The position numbers and the translations under genes are program-made. Below, one piece after another: positions 9,714 through 19,547 of a stretch of DNA of 64,000 bases. The notes under the pieces were generated by a model. That model saw nothing but the letters and a program-made list of their open reading frames with translations. It had not been told where the DNA came from and searched no databases. Every line of letters begins with the position of its first letter. The first letter of the stretch is position 1. This DNA comes from DASPSM01 sp963800135. GTDB lineage: Bacteria; Planctomycetota; Planctomycetia; Planctomycetales; Planctomycetaceae. The stretch covers positions 1-64,000 of the forward strand of contig CAWCZR010000005.1 of assembly GCA_963800135.1 (NCBI GenBank), in the 5' to 3' direction.

Positions 9714-10815
9714 TGCCAGCGGAAAATCTTGAGTGCGATGGCGAACGACGCGACACTCCAAGCCGCCATGATTGCGATTTGACCCCCCTGCGCGGCGAGG
9801 GACGACCCCTCCAGCATGACCGAACGCAGGGCGTTGATCAAGGGGGTTAACGGTAGGACCTGGATGAACGGCTGGGCGGCCGCCGGAAACCGGTCCGACG
9901 AGAAGAAGATGCCCGAAAGCATCCACATCGGCAGCATGACGACGTTCATCAATCCTGAGACAGCCTCGACCGTCTTTGCCCGGCTGGCCACCAACAGCCC
10001 CAGGCCGGAAAACATGGTCGCTCCCAGCACCACCAGGAAGGCCACTGTCCCGTAGGAGCCATAGTAATAGACCCGAAGACGTATCGGGCGAAGAGCAACA
10101 GGACAAGCACTTCCGGGATCATGAACAGCATGCGGCTGAGCATGATCGCCGCCAGGAAGTCCCCCTTCTTCATCGGCGTGGCCAGAAATCGCTTGAGGAG
10201 TTTGCGAATCCGCATGTCGACCGTCACAAAGCCGACACCCCACAAGCCGCCCCCCATCAGGCTCATCCCCAGAAGCCCTGGTACGAGAAAATCGACGTAG
10301 CGGCCGCCCGGCTCTTCGAACTTCTGGTCGGTCGATTTGACCGGGTCGACACGGCCGGCCGTCTGTTGCAGGGCATTGTTCACCGACTCGCGGGCGACGA
10401 CATTTTCTGGCCGCGACGGATCGAATTCGTATTGGTAGGTCACCGGGCTGCCGGTCGCCGAGACGACCAGTTGCGTCTTGCCGGTTCGTAAACGAACGCG
10501 GCACTCGGCAGCATCGCACGTCCTGACCTGGAAGCGCGCATCGGCCGATAGCGCTTTGACGATGGTAACCGACTGCGGCCCCGATTCGACGTCGACGATC
10601 ACGTGCTCCGCCGGCTGGTTACGAAAGGCGATCCCCAGCCCCACGATCATCAGGATCGGGAAGACATACACCCAGAAGACGGCCTCGGGCTCGCGAAAGA
10701 ATTCCTTTAGGCGCGCCAGCACGAGCTGAGCGATCGGACCGTCGAAGAATCCGCGCGGTCGTGCGGCCGCCGACTCAATCTGTTGCGGAGGAGGTGGAGT
10801 CTCGGCGATGGTCAT
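9710..10815 (-). CDS. ABC-2 type transporter permease (one frameshift near 10080)
   Basis: Reconstructed at 368 residues. It has a first transmembrane segment (VFWVYVFPILMIVGLGIAF), a large extracytoplasmic domain of about 120 residues, then the ABC2_membrane core with GGGLWGVGFVTVDMRIRKLL, LKRFLATPMKKGDFLAA, LGATMFSGLGLLVASRA and VVMLPMWMLSGIFFS, and a final helix. The break follows ARYVFG, where a run of four G appears as three; adding one G restores VYYYGSYG. It pairs with the adjacent ATPase, which it overlaps by ATGA, to form an exporter whose substrate (lipid, polysaccharide or drug) cannot be told from sequence. Confidence 0.85.
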
Positions 10816-11792
10816 GGGGTCGAAACGTCCTCTTCCTCCAAGTGGCGGCCGGCCAGCTTGACGAAAACGTCTTCCAGGCTGGCGTGGCGCGTCGACAGGC
10901 TTGCCAGCGGCCAGCGTTTCCCTTCGAGCGTCGTGAGCAATGCCGGCAGCGTGCGGTGCGGCTCGGCGACCGACAGACAAATCCGTCCGTGATCGACGTA
11001 GGCCGATTGCACTGTGGGCAGGCGAGAGAAGAGATCGAGGTCGCTGGAGATTTCGTTCGCGGCACCGTTCGAGTCGCCTCCTAGCGTGAACTCGATCACG
11101 TGTTCGCCCCCCAGACTGACGATTAATTCACGCGGCGTTCCCTGCGCGATAACTTTACCGCGGTCGACAATCGCGACGCGATCGCAGAGCCGCTCAGCCT
11201 CGTCAAGATAATGCGTGGTGAGCAGGACCGTTCGTCCCCGGCGGCGATAGTCGCGAATGATCTCCCACAGCTGCCGTCGCGATTTTGGATCGAGGCCGGT
11301 TGTGGGTTCGTCGAGAAATAACAGCTCCGGATTGCCGACGAGTGCGCAGGCGACGGCCAGCCGGTGCTTCTGACCGCCCGAAAGCTTGCCGACCCAGGTC
11401 TTGGCTTTCTCAGTGAGTTCGACCTGCTCCATCACTTTGGCCGGTTCGGTCCCCTGCTTGTAGAAACTGCGAAACAGGTCCAACGTTTCCCGGACGGACA
11501 GCTTCTCGGACAGTTTTGTTTCTTGAAACGAAATGCCGATCCGTTGGCGGATGGCGTCCTCGTGCTGGCCCCATCGACGACCGAGCACTTCGACATCGCC
11601 TGACGTCGGCGCGAGCAGGCCTTCCATGATCTCAATCGTGGTGGTCTTGCCCGCTCCATTGGGTCCGAGCAATCCGAAGCACTCGCCCTCGACGACCTCT
11701 AAATCGAGACCGCGGACCGCCTCCACCGGGGGGCGGCCTTCGTAGGTCTTCACGAGGTTTTGACAGTGGATGACGGAGCGCATATCTGACAC
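10812..11792 (-). CDS. ABC transporter ATP-binding protein (ABC-2 exporter)
   Basis: A 326-residue ATPase of the DrrA/CcmA/NatA type. Walker A GPNGAGKT lies at 43-50, the signature LSGGQ at 137-141, Walker B LLFLDEP at 157-163, and the H-loop in LLTTHYLDEA. An extension after residue 230 ends in the typical LEDVFVKLAG. It powers export by the downstream permease, whose start overlaps its stop. It is the first gene of the four-gene operon ATPase-permease-ECF sigma-membrane protein running from 11792 to 8705. Confidence 0.92.
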   Translation of the reverse strand: MSDMRSVIHCQNLVKTYEGRPPVEAVRGLDLEVVEGECFGLLGPNGAGKTTTIEIMEGLLAPTSGDVEVLGRRWGQHEDAIRQRIGISFQETKLSEKLSVRETLDLFRSFYKQGTEPAKVMEQVELTEKAKTWVGKLSGGQKHRLAVACALVGNPELLFLDEPTTGLDPKSRRQLWEIIRDYRRRGRTVLLTTHYLDEAERLCDRVAIVDRGKVIAQGTPRELIVSLGGEHVIEFTLGGDSNGAANEISSDLDLFSRLPTVQSAYVDHGRICLSVAEPHRTLPALLTTLEGKRWPLASLSTRHASLEDVFVKLAGRHLEEEDVSTP

Positions 11793-12804
11793 AAGGACAA
11801 GCGGGGCTACGTGGACGTTCGCTCATTATTGAGAAGCAAGCGCAATCCGTCCATTGCCGCTCGTCGCGCATGTAGTTCGTCGCCGATGCGCCGTTCTTGC
11901 GTGATCGCGGAAGGATTTGCGGCGGGCCGCGCTTGCATTTTGCTCGCCCATTGAATGGCGGCTGTCAGCTGTTGACGGAAATTCGGACGTTTTTTTGTAT
12001 CAGTCGTGGATTCTCTTGCGCGTTTTGCGTTTATTAGCGCCGTGCTGCGGCGCCACGATTCGGCTCAGAGCATTCGTCGCCAGGACGACGGAGGCTTAGC
12101 CGCAACCGCCGCGGCACGTCAATGTTAGAGCACGGCCGGATCGCGTGCCGTTCCATGGGAGGGCAGCCCAGCGGGACTGTCACCGCGCTTTGCGTGTGCA
12201 CACGTCATTTCAGTGTTGAACCCATTACTGGTCATTTTCCGACGTGTTGAGCAAGGTTCCAAGCGGTCTCGCTGATTGACCGTACACTGAGCGCGCGGGC
12301 CTCGATGGAACTGTTTTGGTAAATCTTTCCATGCACCCGCTGCGCCCGGCGCCGGCGCTCCTCTGGGACCGACGCAAAAGTCGCTGTCCGGAAAAATTCC
12401 GGCGACCTGGGGGCTTGAGTTGCGCCGATGCTCCGCCGGCCCCCCGAAGTTCTTATTCGTTGTCGTGTTGCGAGTGTCCGAGCCGCATCCGGCGATCGAT
12501 GCATGTTGGATGGTTTCTTGCCATCCGTTTCGCGGCAAAACCGCGGGGTCCGCCGTCGAGCAGTCCATTGGTATGCAGTTTCCTCTCTCGGGGACCGCTC
12601 GGGCCTGCCAGAACATCCTGTCGAACAATTGAGCCGGCAAAAACTCTGTCCTTAATGAGTGCCGGCAAATTCCCAGGGCCAATTCGTTTTGAAATTGGCG
12701 GTGAGCCGCGCCGGGTAGCGTGCGCGCCGAGCGCGACACGGTGCCGCCGCGGTCCAACGTCTCGAAACCCACGTCACCAGCCGGGCCGCGAAAGAGAACC
12801 CACG
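11793..12804. other. Gap of about 1 kb with no supported gene
   Basis: This stretch is locally less GC-rich than its neighbours around 11940-12020. It holds only short open frames of unnatural composition on both strands. A TTGACG at 11972-11977 with a poor TTGTAT 17 bases on is the only promoter-like pair seen and is weak. A gene ruined by several indels cannot be excluded, but no family is recognisable. Confidence 0.5.
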
Positions 12805-13020
12805 ATGAATCGCAATCGCGGACGAGCGCGGCTCCGCGCGCTACCGTGCGATCCCGTTCGCTTCATTCAGCATCCGGCCGACGTTTGCGAGCAACGAGTC
12901 CTGGCCTTGGTCACGTCGGGCTCCGCGGCGGCTTCGGATCTGATGACGGGAGACGCGCCCGCTGCACTCCCAGGTGTGGCGCACCCGAGCAACATTCCGG
13001 CGCGCGACCCGCTCGAGTAG
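12805..13020 (+). pseudogene. Short LEPR-type leader ORF, probable remnant of a secreted surface protein
   Basis: A 71-codon frame whose beginning resembles the leader of the peroxidase gene 480 bases downstream. Both start MNR/MKR with many Arg, then RAL..(N/D)P..F(I/T)QHxADV, then a CEQRVLALVTS segment matching LEPRVLLSATT. Even the bases before the ATG match (GAACCCACGATGAA against GGAACCACGATGAA). The frame stops without any domain, so this is best read as a decayed or truncated paralogue of a LEPR-secreted protein. Confidence 0.5.
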
Positions 13021-13281
13021 TTGGCAGCACTCACACGACCGGCCCGTGGGGTCCGATGGTTTGGGCGAACGATTGGGATCGCCGTATCGAGCGAGTCGTT
13101 GACGCGAACCGGTCGGCCCGTCTGGCCAAATCACTCGGGTCAAACGACGCGGGCCATCGAGTCAGGGCCTGCTTCCTGGCTGGGTCAGTCGGCGTGCGGC
13201 GGTCGACCGTCGCCTGACTGAGCCCTTCGTACCTGAACACCGAAAGAGGAACCGGGCCAATTTCCAAAAAGGGGAACCACG

Positions 13282-15818
13282 ATGAAACGCAGTTGGAAAC
13301 GGAACCGGAGTCGAGCCCTACGACGCAATCCGCAAAAATTCACGCAACATGCCGCCGACGTGCTCGAGCCGCGAGTGCTGTTGTCGGCGACGACGGCCGC
13401 CCCGGCGGCGAAAACCCCGGCGCCAACCGCGTCGAGCGTCGAATCCTTCAACGGTGCCGGCAACAACATCGCCAACCCGACTTGGGGTCAGGCGGGCACC
13501 GACTTGCTGCGGCTCACTCCCGCGCAATATGCCAACGGCATCAATTCCCCGTCGTTGCCGCAAGATCCCGAGCGCCCGGCTCATTTCCAATATCGTCAAC
13601 AACCAGGCCGATCCGGCCGATCCGTCGCAGGACATCGCGACGGTCGATCAGAATTCCCTGTCCGATTTTGGCTACGCCTTCGGTCAGTTCATCGATCATG
13701 ACCTTGATCTGACGCAAGGGACCGGCGCGTCCGATCCGATTCAGGTGCCGGTGGGTGATCCGATCGGCGGGCCCAACGACACGCCTCTGGCCTTCCAGCG
13801 TTCGGCAACCGATCCGGCCACGGGAACGAGCACCAGCAACCCGCTGCAGAATCCGACGTCGGTGACTTCGTATCTCGACCTGTCGCAGGTCTACGGTTCG
13901 GACCTGGCGACCGACAACGCCTTGCGGACCTTTGTCGGCGGGCAGATGAAGACCAGCGCGGGTGGATTGCTTCCGCTCGACAACAGCACCTATTTCACCC
14001 CGACCCAGCTGGCGCAAATCAACGCCTCGGTCGGCGGAATGGCCGACGATGGGCCGCTGCCCGAGTCGCAGATGTTCGTTACGGGCGACACCCGCGGGAA
14101 CGAGAACCTCGAGCTGACCGCTTTGCAGACGCTGTTTCTCGACAACCACAATCGCATTGCCGCGGAGCTGCAGAAGGAGAATCCGACTTGGACCGACCAG
14201 CAGCTCTTCGATGAGGCCCGCAAACTTAACATCGCCGAGTATCAGTCGATCATTTACAACGAGTGGATTCCGGCCGTGCTGGGCCAGAATGCCCTGCCCG
14301 CCTACACGGGCTATAACCCGAACGTCAACGCCACGATCGCGGACGAGTTCTCAACCGTGGCCTTCCGCTTCGGCCACAGCCTGCTGAGCGGACAGATTGA
14401 ACGGCAGGGAAATAACGGTCAGGCAGTCGCCGCCGACGTACCGCTCGAACAAGACTTCTTCGACCCGAACTTGCTCAATGGCCAAGGCCAGCCGACCACG
14501 GTCGACCCGCTCACGGGTCTCACGAGCACCGAGCATCGGCGCCATCCTCAAAGGCGATGCCGACGGCAATTCCCAGGCCTCCGACGTCGAGACGATCAAC
14601 GAAGTCCGCGACGAGCTCTTCAACGAGGTCGTGCCCGGCGTCGGTTACGGCCAGGACCTGATCGCCCTCGATATCCAACGGGGCCGCGACCAGGGAATCG
14701 GCTCGTACAACGAAGTCCGCCAGGCGCTGGGGCTGGCGCCGGTTACCAGCTTCGCGCAGATCACCTCGAATGTGACGGTCCAGAAGGAGCTGCAAGAAGC
14801 ATACGGCAACGTCAATAACATCGACGCCTTCGAGGGGGGGCTGGCCGAAGACCATGTCCCCGGGTCGGACGTCGGCCAGCTATTCCAGACGATTCTGGTC
14901 AATCAGTTCACACGGTTGAGGGACGGAGATCGCTTCTTCTATCTCAACGAAACGTTCACGCCGGCCGAGCAGGCGATTCTGAACCAGGGAAACACGTTGG
15001 CGAACGTCATCGAGGCCAACACCAACATCACCAACCTGCAAAGCGACGTGTTCCTGTTCAAGGCGTCGATCAGCGGCACGGTCAATCTGAATCTGTTCGG
15101 CGGAAACCGCGGCGGAATCGGTCTACCCGGACTCACGGTGCAACTGCAGGATACGAGCGGCGACATTTTGGCCACTACTACGACTGGTCGTGGCGGCACT
15201 TACAGCTTCAACCAGCTCAGCACCGGCAACACAAACCTGGCGCTGACTCCGGGCGTAAGCGGGACGGGGACCTATCAGATCGTCGTCGTGTTGCCGTCGT
15301 TCCTCGAGCAGATCGGCCAAGGTCCTGGAACCATCACCGTGGCTCGCGGCGGCCAGAACTTTCCGAACGTCAATTTCGAGGTGGGGCTCAATTTCAGCGG
15401 CACGAGCCCGCAATCGTTCCAGGCCGATTTGTCGTCATTGCAGTCGATCCTGACCGGATCAGGAGCCCAGTCGACCGTGGGTGGGACTGGGGGCACAACC
15501 GGGGGCAACACCGGCGCTACGACGGGCGTCACGGCAAGGGGTGGCACCGCGACGACGAATCCGTCGGCATTACTCAATGAGTTGGAAAGCGAATTGTCGT
15601 CCCTGCAAGCGAGCTGGTCCGGCACGGGCACGACGAGCGCAAATTCGGGCAGCTCGGCGGCTGCGTCTTCGTCCTCGGGGACGAAGAGGGGCGTGGTTGA
15701 GTCGACCGACTCAAGCGACCCCGGCTCCGGTGGCGCCGGGGGCTCCGCGCAACCGGCGACACAGTCGCTCGATGCGGCGTTCGAGGAGTTCGCGAAGATC
15801 GCCGACAGTTTGAAGTAG
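13282..15818 (+). CDS. Secreted animal-type heme peroxidase with LEPR leader and B-type repeat (two frameshifts, near 13570 and 14532)
   Basis: Reconstructed at about 844 residues. The planctomycete secretion motif LEPRVLLSA is at 28-36. The peroxidase domain follows with FGQFIDHDLDLTQ (distal His and calcium Asp), SYLDLSQVYGS, LFLDNHNRIA, AFRFGHSLLSGQI (proximal His) and LDIQRGRDQGIGSYNEVRQ, all hallmarks of the myeloperoxidase/peroxidasin superfamily. A Cna-B/SdrD-like repeat comes next (GLPGLTVQLQDTSGD, GGTYSFNQLSTGN), then a Gly/Thr/Ser-rich tail. Both shifts are cured by removing one base, each a G before AGC. It is followed directly by a strong terminator. It probably oxidises halides or phenolics outside the cell. 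Confidence 0.85.
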
Positions 15819-15862
15819 CTCTCCGGCGGTTCGAGCGAGATCCCAGCGCTCGAGGCCGTTGC

Positions 15863-15908
15863 GAGCCGGCCGGTTTCGACCCCCGAACCGACCGGCTCAC
15901 TTTTTTTT
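15863..15908 (+). terminator. Rho-independent terminator of the peroxidase gene
   Basis: The arms GAGCCGG (15863-15869) and CCGGCTC (15892-15898) enclose a further CGGTT/AACCG stem, and eight T follow at 15901-15908. It lies 45 bases after the peroxidase stop, in the right orientation. Confidence 0.88.
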
Positions 15909-15982
15909 GCCGGGGCCAGTCCGTCTCCGCCGCGGGCGAAGCCTGCTAAGATACAAAGCATCCCTGCGAATCGGAGTGATCC

Positions 15983-16279
15983 ATGCCCGAAGTCCCCAAG
16001 TCCGGCGGAGTTGAAGAGCGGCTTTACGTGCCCGACCACGCCGGCTGGAAAGCAGCCATCAAGCAGGACTGGAACAAGGAATACTGTTACATCCAGCGTG
16101 CGGGCGAGGACTTTTATCACTTGCTCGTCACGGGCGAGATTTACCTGCAGCGCGGCACCGAGAAATACTGCCTGAGCTGCGCCCTGCGCCACGGATACAT
16201 CACACACGAGCGAGCGTTCTGGCTACGGCGGCCAAGTTCCGTCGCCGCAGAACAAACGATCGAGCCGTCTGAGACCTAG
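15983..16279 (+). CDS. Conserved small protein of unknown function
   Basis: A 98-residue soluble protein with no signal or membrane segment: LYVPDHAGWKAAIKQDWNKE, then YCYIQRAGEDFYHLLVTGEIYLQRG, then a Cys pair in EKYCLSCALRHGYITHERAFW. The even, aromatic-rich composition and a good ATG downstream of the terminator support a real gene. The two Cys (CLSC) could bind a metal, but no family is recognised. It converges with the next gene. Confidence 0.65.
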   Translation: MPEVPKSGGVEERLYVPDHAGWKAAIKQDWNKEYCYIQRAGEDFYHLLVTGEIYLQRGTEKYCLSCALRHGYITHERAFWLRRPSSVAAEQTIEPSET

Positions 16280-16297
16280 CGGTCACCGGCTGGTCGG

Positions 16298-17365
16298 CTA
16301 CGACTCGTATTCGGACAGCTCGGACAAATCGATGCCCGACGTTCCAGTCACGTTGCGTAGGGGAGCGGTTTCGGCCGCACGAGCGGCGGGTCCGCCCACA
16401 GCCAGACTACGATGCGCGAGGTGCGTCATCATTTCGACCGCCAGCAGGTCGGCTCTCGACATCACATGACGCGCGCTGCGGTTGCCCAGGCCCTTCACCA
16501 GGCTCTCGACGCAGCCCAAATGCAACTGCAACGCCTCGTGCGGCGGCATCCGTGCGGCGAGCAGTCGATCGGTCATTTCCGAAATCTCGGCCGCCAAGCT
16601 GCCGGAACCCATCAGGACGTAAGAACGCAACAGCGAGGCATAGTCGGCCGCGAACTGATGCGTAGCGTCCACTTCGGTTTCGACGGCGGCGGATTCGACC
16701 GACACGTCCTGGTGGAGGCGTTCGGCACGCGGGTTGGTCGGTTGACGCAAAGGATGCGGCAACGCTTCCAACTCGGCGATCAACTGTCGTTGGTGCGCGA
16801 GCAGTTGCTCGGATTCGTCGCGCTCACGCACGAGGCGGCGATGGTTGGCTGTGGTCAACGTGCGGTTCTCTCGCAGTAACACGCCGCGGATCAGCGAGCG
16901 CTTGACGACTCCGCCAAGCGAGGCAGATTCCCAACCGCGCGGCGAGACGAAAACATCGCAATCGCAGTTGCAGGCTTCGTTCCACTCCGCATCCGTCAGC
17001 AGGCGGCCGACGACAACCACCGGCTCGAGACAGCCGGCGGTCCGGGCGGCGCGGATCAGCCCGAACGGTCCATTATCGTCCGAGGGAGACGCGAGCGAGG
17101 CGGGCACATCGACGAGCAGACAGTCAAACTGCTCTTCGCGGAGACGCGACAAAGCGGCTCGCGGCGACGAGACCCAAACCAGCCGCGGCGGAGCCAACCC
17201 CACAGCGTTGAGTCCGACGGTGAGCAACACCCAAGAGGGTTCGCGCTCGCAAACGCACAACAAGCGCGGGGCTCCGCCCTGGTACCGGGCGGATGGGCTC
17301 GGATCGGCCACGTCTTCCGCTGGCTTGGGCGCGGACTTCAGAATGCTGCCAAAAGGTTCGGGCAT
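16298..17365 (-). CDS. Receiver-like protein with KaiA/RsbU-type C-terminal domain
   Basis: A 355-residue protein. Residues about 33-155 have a degenerate response-regulator fold (RLLCVCEREPSWVLLTVGL, REEQFDCLLVDVPA in place of the phospho-acceptor strand, EPVVVVGRLL). A coiled-coil linker follows (about 165-200), and then at about 240-320 a helical region LLRSYVLMGSGSLAAEISE with PPHEALQLHLGCVESLVKG that resembles the phosphatase-binding N-domain of RsbU and KaiA. This suggests a partner-switching or signalling scaffold. The acidic pocket is incomplete, so phosphorylation is doubtful. Assignment of the C-terminal domain is by pattern only. Confidence 0.6.
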   Translation of the reverse strand: MPEPFGSILKSAPKPAEDVADPSPSARYQGGAPRLLCVCEREPSWVLLTVGLNAVGLAPPRLVWVSSPRAALSRLREEQFDCLLVDVPASLASPSDDNGPFGLIRAARTAGCLEPVVVVGRLLTDAEWNEACNCDCDVFVSPRGWESASLGGVVKRSLIRGVLLRENRTLTTANHRRLVRERDESEQLLAHQRQLIAELEALPHPLRQPTNPRAERLHQDVSVESAAVETEVDATHQFAADYASLLRSYVLMGSGSLAAEISEMTDRLLAARMPPHEALQLHLGCVESLVKGLGNRSARHVMSRADLLAVEMMTHLAHRSLAVGGPAARAAETAPLRNVTGTSGIDLSELSEYES

Positions 17366-17649
17366 GCGACAGTCGCTCGAGGCTCAGCGCGAATCCTGGC
17401 GAAGAGGATCGCTTTGAGCCCTGGACGATCAGGATTTTTTGTAGGAGAGCGAATCGCGAACGCCGCGGTGCGCCGGAATCCGGCACTGCGCGGACAACGA
17501 GACGGGAGAAAGGGCCGTCTTTTAGGCCCGGAGAGGCACCGTTGTCAAGACCGGGATGACGCGGCAGTTCAGGTGGTCTGGGGGCTCTCGATCGGCAGGT
17601 GCCTGATCCGCCGCCCGGCTAATGCGACGATGATTGCAAGAAGCCGATT

Positions 17650-17964
17650 TTAGATTGCACCGACCCGCTGGGAGCACTGGCGGACGACGAGATGGTTTAG
17701 CACTTCGTCGACGCCGGCCACGCTACGCGCCAGGTTGCAGATGTCGTGGTCGGTTTCGCCTTCCAGCACGCCTTCGAGGCACACGCCGTTGGGAATTCGG
17801 CGGATCACCAGCGAGGCGATCTGCAGCCCCGGCTGGGAGCGCAGCCGGCGATGCACGGCTTGCTCGAGTCCGTGCGGTGCTCCGATCAAATGGGGCGCCT
17901 CGGACTGACAAGCCGGCTCGAAAAAAGCGCGTGACGAGCCAGCTTCAGGGCGGCGGTTCCGCAT
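17650..17964 (-). CDS. BON-domain protein
   Basis: A 104-residue protein with one BON domain at about 35-98: LEQAVHRRLRSQPGLQ, a strand pair VIRRIPNGVCLEGVLEG, then DICNLARSVAGVDEVLNHLVV. BON domains occur in OsmY-type periplasmic proteins and bind membranes. No signal peptide is visible, so location is uncertain. ATG 17964 was chosen because AAAGGA precedes it at good spacing; a longer start at 17985 lacks this. Confidence 0.75.
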   Translation of the reverse strand: MRNRRPEAGSSRAFFEPACQSEAPHLIGAPHGLEQAVHRRLRSQPGLQIASLVIRRIPNGVCLEGVLEGETDHDICNLARSVAGVDEVLNHLVVRQCSQRVGAI

Positions 17965-18217
17965 CCTCGATTCCTTTCTGGGCAATACCGGCTGACGCTC
18001 GGCGTCAGTTCGAGCGAGACTCGAACATCAAGATTCTAAACCGCTCCCATTCAGTCTGCGAGCGTGCGGAACAAAAATCCACATCCTCGCGACGGATTTT
18101 GGCGATGGTTCCGCGCAACCCTTTTCTTAGTGATGCCCTTCCAAGGCCGCAGCTTAAGCATGTCTCGCAGGGCCGCCTCGCCGGCCGCGTATGGGGCACT
18201 GACCAAGAAGGCGATTC

Positions 18218-18922
18218 TCAGTAGGCCCCGCGTCCGGTGACGACGGCCGGAATGGTCAACAGCAGCAGCTTCAGATCCAGCAGCAGACTGCGGTTCTGGA
18301 TGTAGTCCAGATCGAGCCGCACCTGCTCAGAAAACGGAAGGTCGCCACGGCCGCTCACCTGCCAGATGCACGTGATACCGGGCTGGACGTGCAAGCGGCG
18401 ACGGTCGCGATCAGAATAAAGGTTCACCTCGGAGGGGACCGGCGGGCGCGGACCAACGAGCGACATATCGCCCACCACAACGTTCCAGAGCTGGGGCAAT
18501 TCGTCGATGCTCGTCTTGCGGATGATCCGGCCGATCCAGGTGATCCGGGGATCGCGGGGGATCTTAAACGTCCGCGGATCGGCGTGATGGTTCAGTGCCT
18601 GCAGCTCTTCTTTCAGCCGCTCCGCGTGCGGGACCATCGAGCGGAACTTGTGGCACGTGAACTCCGCGCCGTCTTTGCCGACGCGCGTCTGCGTAAAGAA
18701 CACCGGTCCACGATCCCAAAGCTTGATCGACAGTGCGACCAATGCCAAGAGGGGTGAGATCAGGACCAGAATCGGCAACGTGACGGCCAAGTCGAGGACG
18801 CGCTTGGCGATCAGGTAGCCCCGCAGGCTGACGTGAGCGGCCTCGGTCGTGTCGACAAACGTCTGCCAGGTGCGAAACTGAGAAGCATCGATCGCAGCAT
18901 CCGAAGGATACTCGTGAGTCAT
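18218..18922 (-). CDS. Polyprenyl-phosphate sugar-1-phosphate transferase (EPS priming enzyme)
   Basis: A 234-residue bacterial sugar transferase of the short WcaJ/EpsL/PglC kind: one membrane helix (LDLAVTLPILVLISPLLALVAL at about 47-68), then GPVFFTQTRVGKDG, FTCHKFRSMV, TWIGRIIRKTSIDELPQLWNV, GDMSLVGPRPP and QPGITCIWQVSGRG, ending with the conserved YIQNRSLLLDLKLLLLTI. It transfers sugar-1-phosphate to undecaprenyl phosphate at the inner membrane and starts repeat-unit synthesis. It heads the exopolysaccharide cluster and diverges from the GT2 gene at 19548. Confidence 0.92.
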   Translation of the reverse strand: MTHEYPSDAAIDASQFRTWQTFVDTTEAAHVSLRGYLIAKRVLDLAVTLPILVLISPLLALVALSIKLWDRGPVFFTQTRVGKDGAEFTCHKFRSMVPHAERLKEELQALNHHADPRTFKIPRDPRITWIGRIIRKTSIDELPQLWNVVVGDMSLVGPRPPVPSEVNLYSDRDRRRLHVQPGITCIWQVSGRGDLPFSEQVRLDLDYIQNRSLLLDLKLLLLTIPAVVTGRGAY

Positions 18923-19547
18923 TGGACTGCTCGACTCCTACTGTAAAAACCTGAACTCCGTCCAAGTCGCTACGGCGGAACAGGCAAAATCATTTTGCTG
19001 AACGTCTTCGAGCAAGCAGCAGAGACCTTTATCGCGCCCCGTACCACGAACAATTCCCTTGCTCGTGTGTATGTTTTGGCCCACTGCGGGTACGGAGGGA
19101 TAAGCTAGGCGCTCTGCGGGAATACAGCTCCGGTAAAATTGGACTCTTGAGAAAAGTGTCTCCACACCCCGCAGTTTGACAAGCACGGACTTTACCAATC
19201 TACAATCACGCAGTTCAAGCGTTGGGGCGCAAACTCACCGTTTTTTTTCCATGCCCTCACCATCGATTCACGCGATGGAGTTCATTTTTCGCAGACGACC
19301 CGCTAGCGTTTGAACACTCCGGGCCGCAGAGACTGACAGCTGGCACGCACCGTTCTGGGGAGAAAGACGCTCGAAAAGCTCAGGGTCGCGGCCGTCTGAC
19401 TCGTGGCACTCTCAGGATGCAGATCGAAGTCAGGCCCCCCTCACGCGGACCGCAGTCCGCCAATCATCCGCTCGCCAGCTGCGCGGCTCGAGGGCAGCGT
19501 CGCCGCGAAATCCGCTCACCTTCAGGACGGGCCCGGGACATGAGCAA
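18923..19547. other. Intergenic region between divergent EPS genes
   Basis: About 625 bases separate the priming transferase and the first glycosyltransferase, which point away from each other, so promoters for both sides should lie here. The part from 19000 to 19260 is relatively AT-rich with several T and A runs. No convincing gene or clear operator was found. Confidence 0.5.

Noticed and set aside
12125..12772. 215-codon minus-strand frame in the gap before the peroxidase
   Set aside because: Composition is unlike the neighbours and no conserved block is seen; the opposite strand is equally open.
18938..19198. 86-codon frame upstream of the priming sugar transferase
   Set aside because: Cys- and Val-rich with no signal or family pattern; it sits where divergent promoters are expected.
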